A stretch of DNA of 10,084 nt, from the NCBI GenBank assembly GCA_036939755.1, contig JALLAZ010001133.1, positions 1-10,084 of the forward strand, in the 5' to 3' direction. The DNA is from Stephanodiscus triporus (Eukaryota; Bacillariophyta; Thalassiosirophyceae; Thalassiosirales; Thalassiosiraceae). Shown here piece by piece: positions 9,466 through 10,084 of this stretch. A program made the position numbers and the translations under genes. The notes below the pieces were generated by a model. It was not told the origin of the DNA and made no database searches. It worked only from the letters and a program-made list of their open reading frames with translations. Every line of letters begins with the position of its first letter. Position 1 is the first letter of the stretch.

Positions 9466-9549
9466 CTGATAATATCCACATAGTTTGCAGGGAAGGCACA
9501 TGCCTTATACCATCTAGATGCCATTGTCAAAGCCTGTCCTCATGTCATC
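9466..9549 (-). pseudogene. Decayed partial copy of the unknown gene at 9658-10084
   Basis: Read on the minus strand from 9549 to 9466, this stretch aligns codon by codon with 9849-9769 of the neighbouring gene after removal of one extra AGG codon. By hand count 60 of 81 bases match. The first ten aligned residues (DDM, then TGFDNGI) are identical although six of those codons differ at the third base. In-frame TAG (9514-9516) and TAA (9505-9507) interrupt it, then GMC-PC-YYQ residues match again. Similarity fades on both sides, roughly 9452-9556 overall. It looks like the remnant of a tandem duplicate that was once under selection and then died. The upstream part of the copy is missing or beyond recognition. 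A longer untruncated reading of the copy is not possible here. Confidence 0.7.
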
Positions 9550-9600
9550 CTGCTGCTTCATCGTGTTGATATAATTAATTTTCTACGTTGTGAAGATAGC

Positions 9601-9646
9601 TTAACAAAAATAACAAATAAGAGAAGAAGAATCACTCCCATTTAAT
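9601..9646 (-). terminator. Possible poly(A) region of the minus-strand gene
   Basis: On the minus strand an ATTAAA variant signal (complement of 9641-9646) follows the TGA stop by about a dozen bases. It is followed by a T-rich stretch (complement of 9601-9630) that could act as the downstream element. Both parts are weak and common in A/T-rich spacers. Confidence 0.3.
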
Positions 9647-9657
9647 CAGTTTCCCAA

Positions 9658-10084
9658 TCAGCTGCAGTCGTGTACATAACTTCGTGTGTGTCCGTCCCCC
9701 AAATTTCCGTCGCTGCCCCGTGCATAAAGTGACTTAAGTAAAGTGGTTGGTTGATGTTCTGGAGCCATCTGGTAATATTCCGGAAGTGTGCAAGGGGGGC
9801 ACATGCCATACGCAATCAAAATCCCGTTATCAAACCCCGTCATGTCATCAGCTTTACCGGGATGAAGTAGAAGTTCCCGGTACCAATGAATTGCTTTGTC
9901 TTCAAAAGGAAGGTTGTCGGGAAGAACATATTTGCATAGGTTTTGAGTAAAAATCTGAGTAAAGGCTGTGCCTGGAGGGACGGGTTCTCGTGCATATATT
10001 TTTGCATCACGTGCATGCAGAAGAAGCTGCCGAACTGTTGGCGGTAGGCGTTGGACGCTGGGTGAGGCAGGGGCAAAAAATTCA
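9658..10084 (-). CDS. C-terminal part of an unknown protein (5' end outside window)
   Basis: The minus-strand frame is open from the window edge (first full codon 10083-10081) to the TGA at 9660-9658, giving 141 residues with no start codon at the edge. The tract includes a PPGTAFTQIFTQN segment, an LPFEDKAIHWYRELLLHPG segment, a DDMTGFDNGI block and GMCPPCTLPEYYQ with two Cys spaced CPPC. The tail ends GHTRSYVHDCS. I do not recognise the family; there is no signal peptide or membrane span in the visible part. Coding status is supported by the decayed copy at 9466-9549, where differences over the best block are mostly synonymous. It converges on the TMEM131-like gene, with stops about 500 bases apart. 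A Met-started frame at 9840-10076 in another register is open but ends just where the conserved block begins, so I treat it as a shadow. Confidence 0.6.
   Translation of the reverse strand, partial: EFFAPASPSVQRLPPTVRQLLLHARDAKIYAREPVPPGTAFTQIFTQNLCKYVLPDNLPFEDKAIHWYRELLLHPGKADDMTGFDNGILIAYGMCPPCTLPEYYQMAPEHQPTTLLKSLYARGSDGNLGDGHTRSYVHDCS

Noticed and set aside
9192..9530. 112-residue minus-strand open frame
   Set aside because: It crosses the decayed copy in a different register from the one supported by the codon-level alignment with 9769-9849.
9747..9950. 67-residue plus-strand open frame opposite the unknown gene
   Set aside because: Third-base synonymous pattern between the two copies fits only the minus-strand frame; the plus-strand reading is not preserved in the copy.
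9840..10076. 78-residue Met-started minus-strand frame
   Set aside because: It overlaps the 141-codon frame in another register and stops at the edge of the block whose coding frame is supported by the duplicate.

Overview
The window looks like nuclear DNA of a unicellular eukaryote with few, short GT-AG introns, most likely a diatom or another heterokont alga. This guess rests on long uninterrupted exons, small T-rich introns, a balanced base composition, an AATAAA poly(A) signal and Ser/Asp/Gly-rich protein style. No bacterial operon, tRNA, rRNA, CRISPR array or complete mobile element is visible.

Most of the window (233-9160, + strand) is read here as one gene in three exons: 233-919, 1091-7824 and 7900-9160. 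Spliced, it gives a 2893-residue protein. It has an N-terminal signal peptide and a very long lumenal region with repeated Ig-like (PapD/ASH-type) beta domains. That region carries about twenty N-glycosylation sequons. One strong membrane span follows at residues 2170-2192, then a disordered cytoplasmic tail of about 700 residues. This is the architecture of the TMEM131 family, type I ER proteins that in animals bind cargo (procollagen) in the lumen and the TRAPP III subunit TRAPPC8 in the cytosol. Both introns make naive open frames end early: intron 1 contains an in-frame TAA, and the donor of intron 2 creates a TGA.

Positions 1-232 hold an 8-bp microsatellite, two hairpins and a pair of imperfect 13-bp direct repeats, probably promoter and 5' UTR. 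Positions 9161-9657 hold the 3' end of the large gene (AATAAA at 9235, then a GC-rich hairpin).

The right end (9658-10084, - strand) carries the C-terminal 141 codons of a converging gene of unknown function whose start lies outside the window. Between the two genes is a decayed partial copy of this gene's 3' part (9466-9549, - strand). The pair differs mostly at synonymous sites over the best-conserved stretch, which indicates that this strand and frame are coding. The copy has two in-frame stops. This duplicated unknown family and the unusual tail of the TMEM131-like protein are the most noteworthy items.
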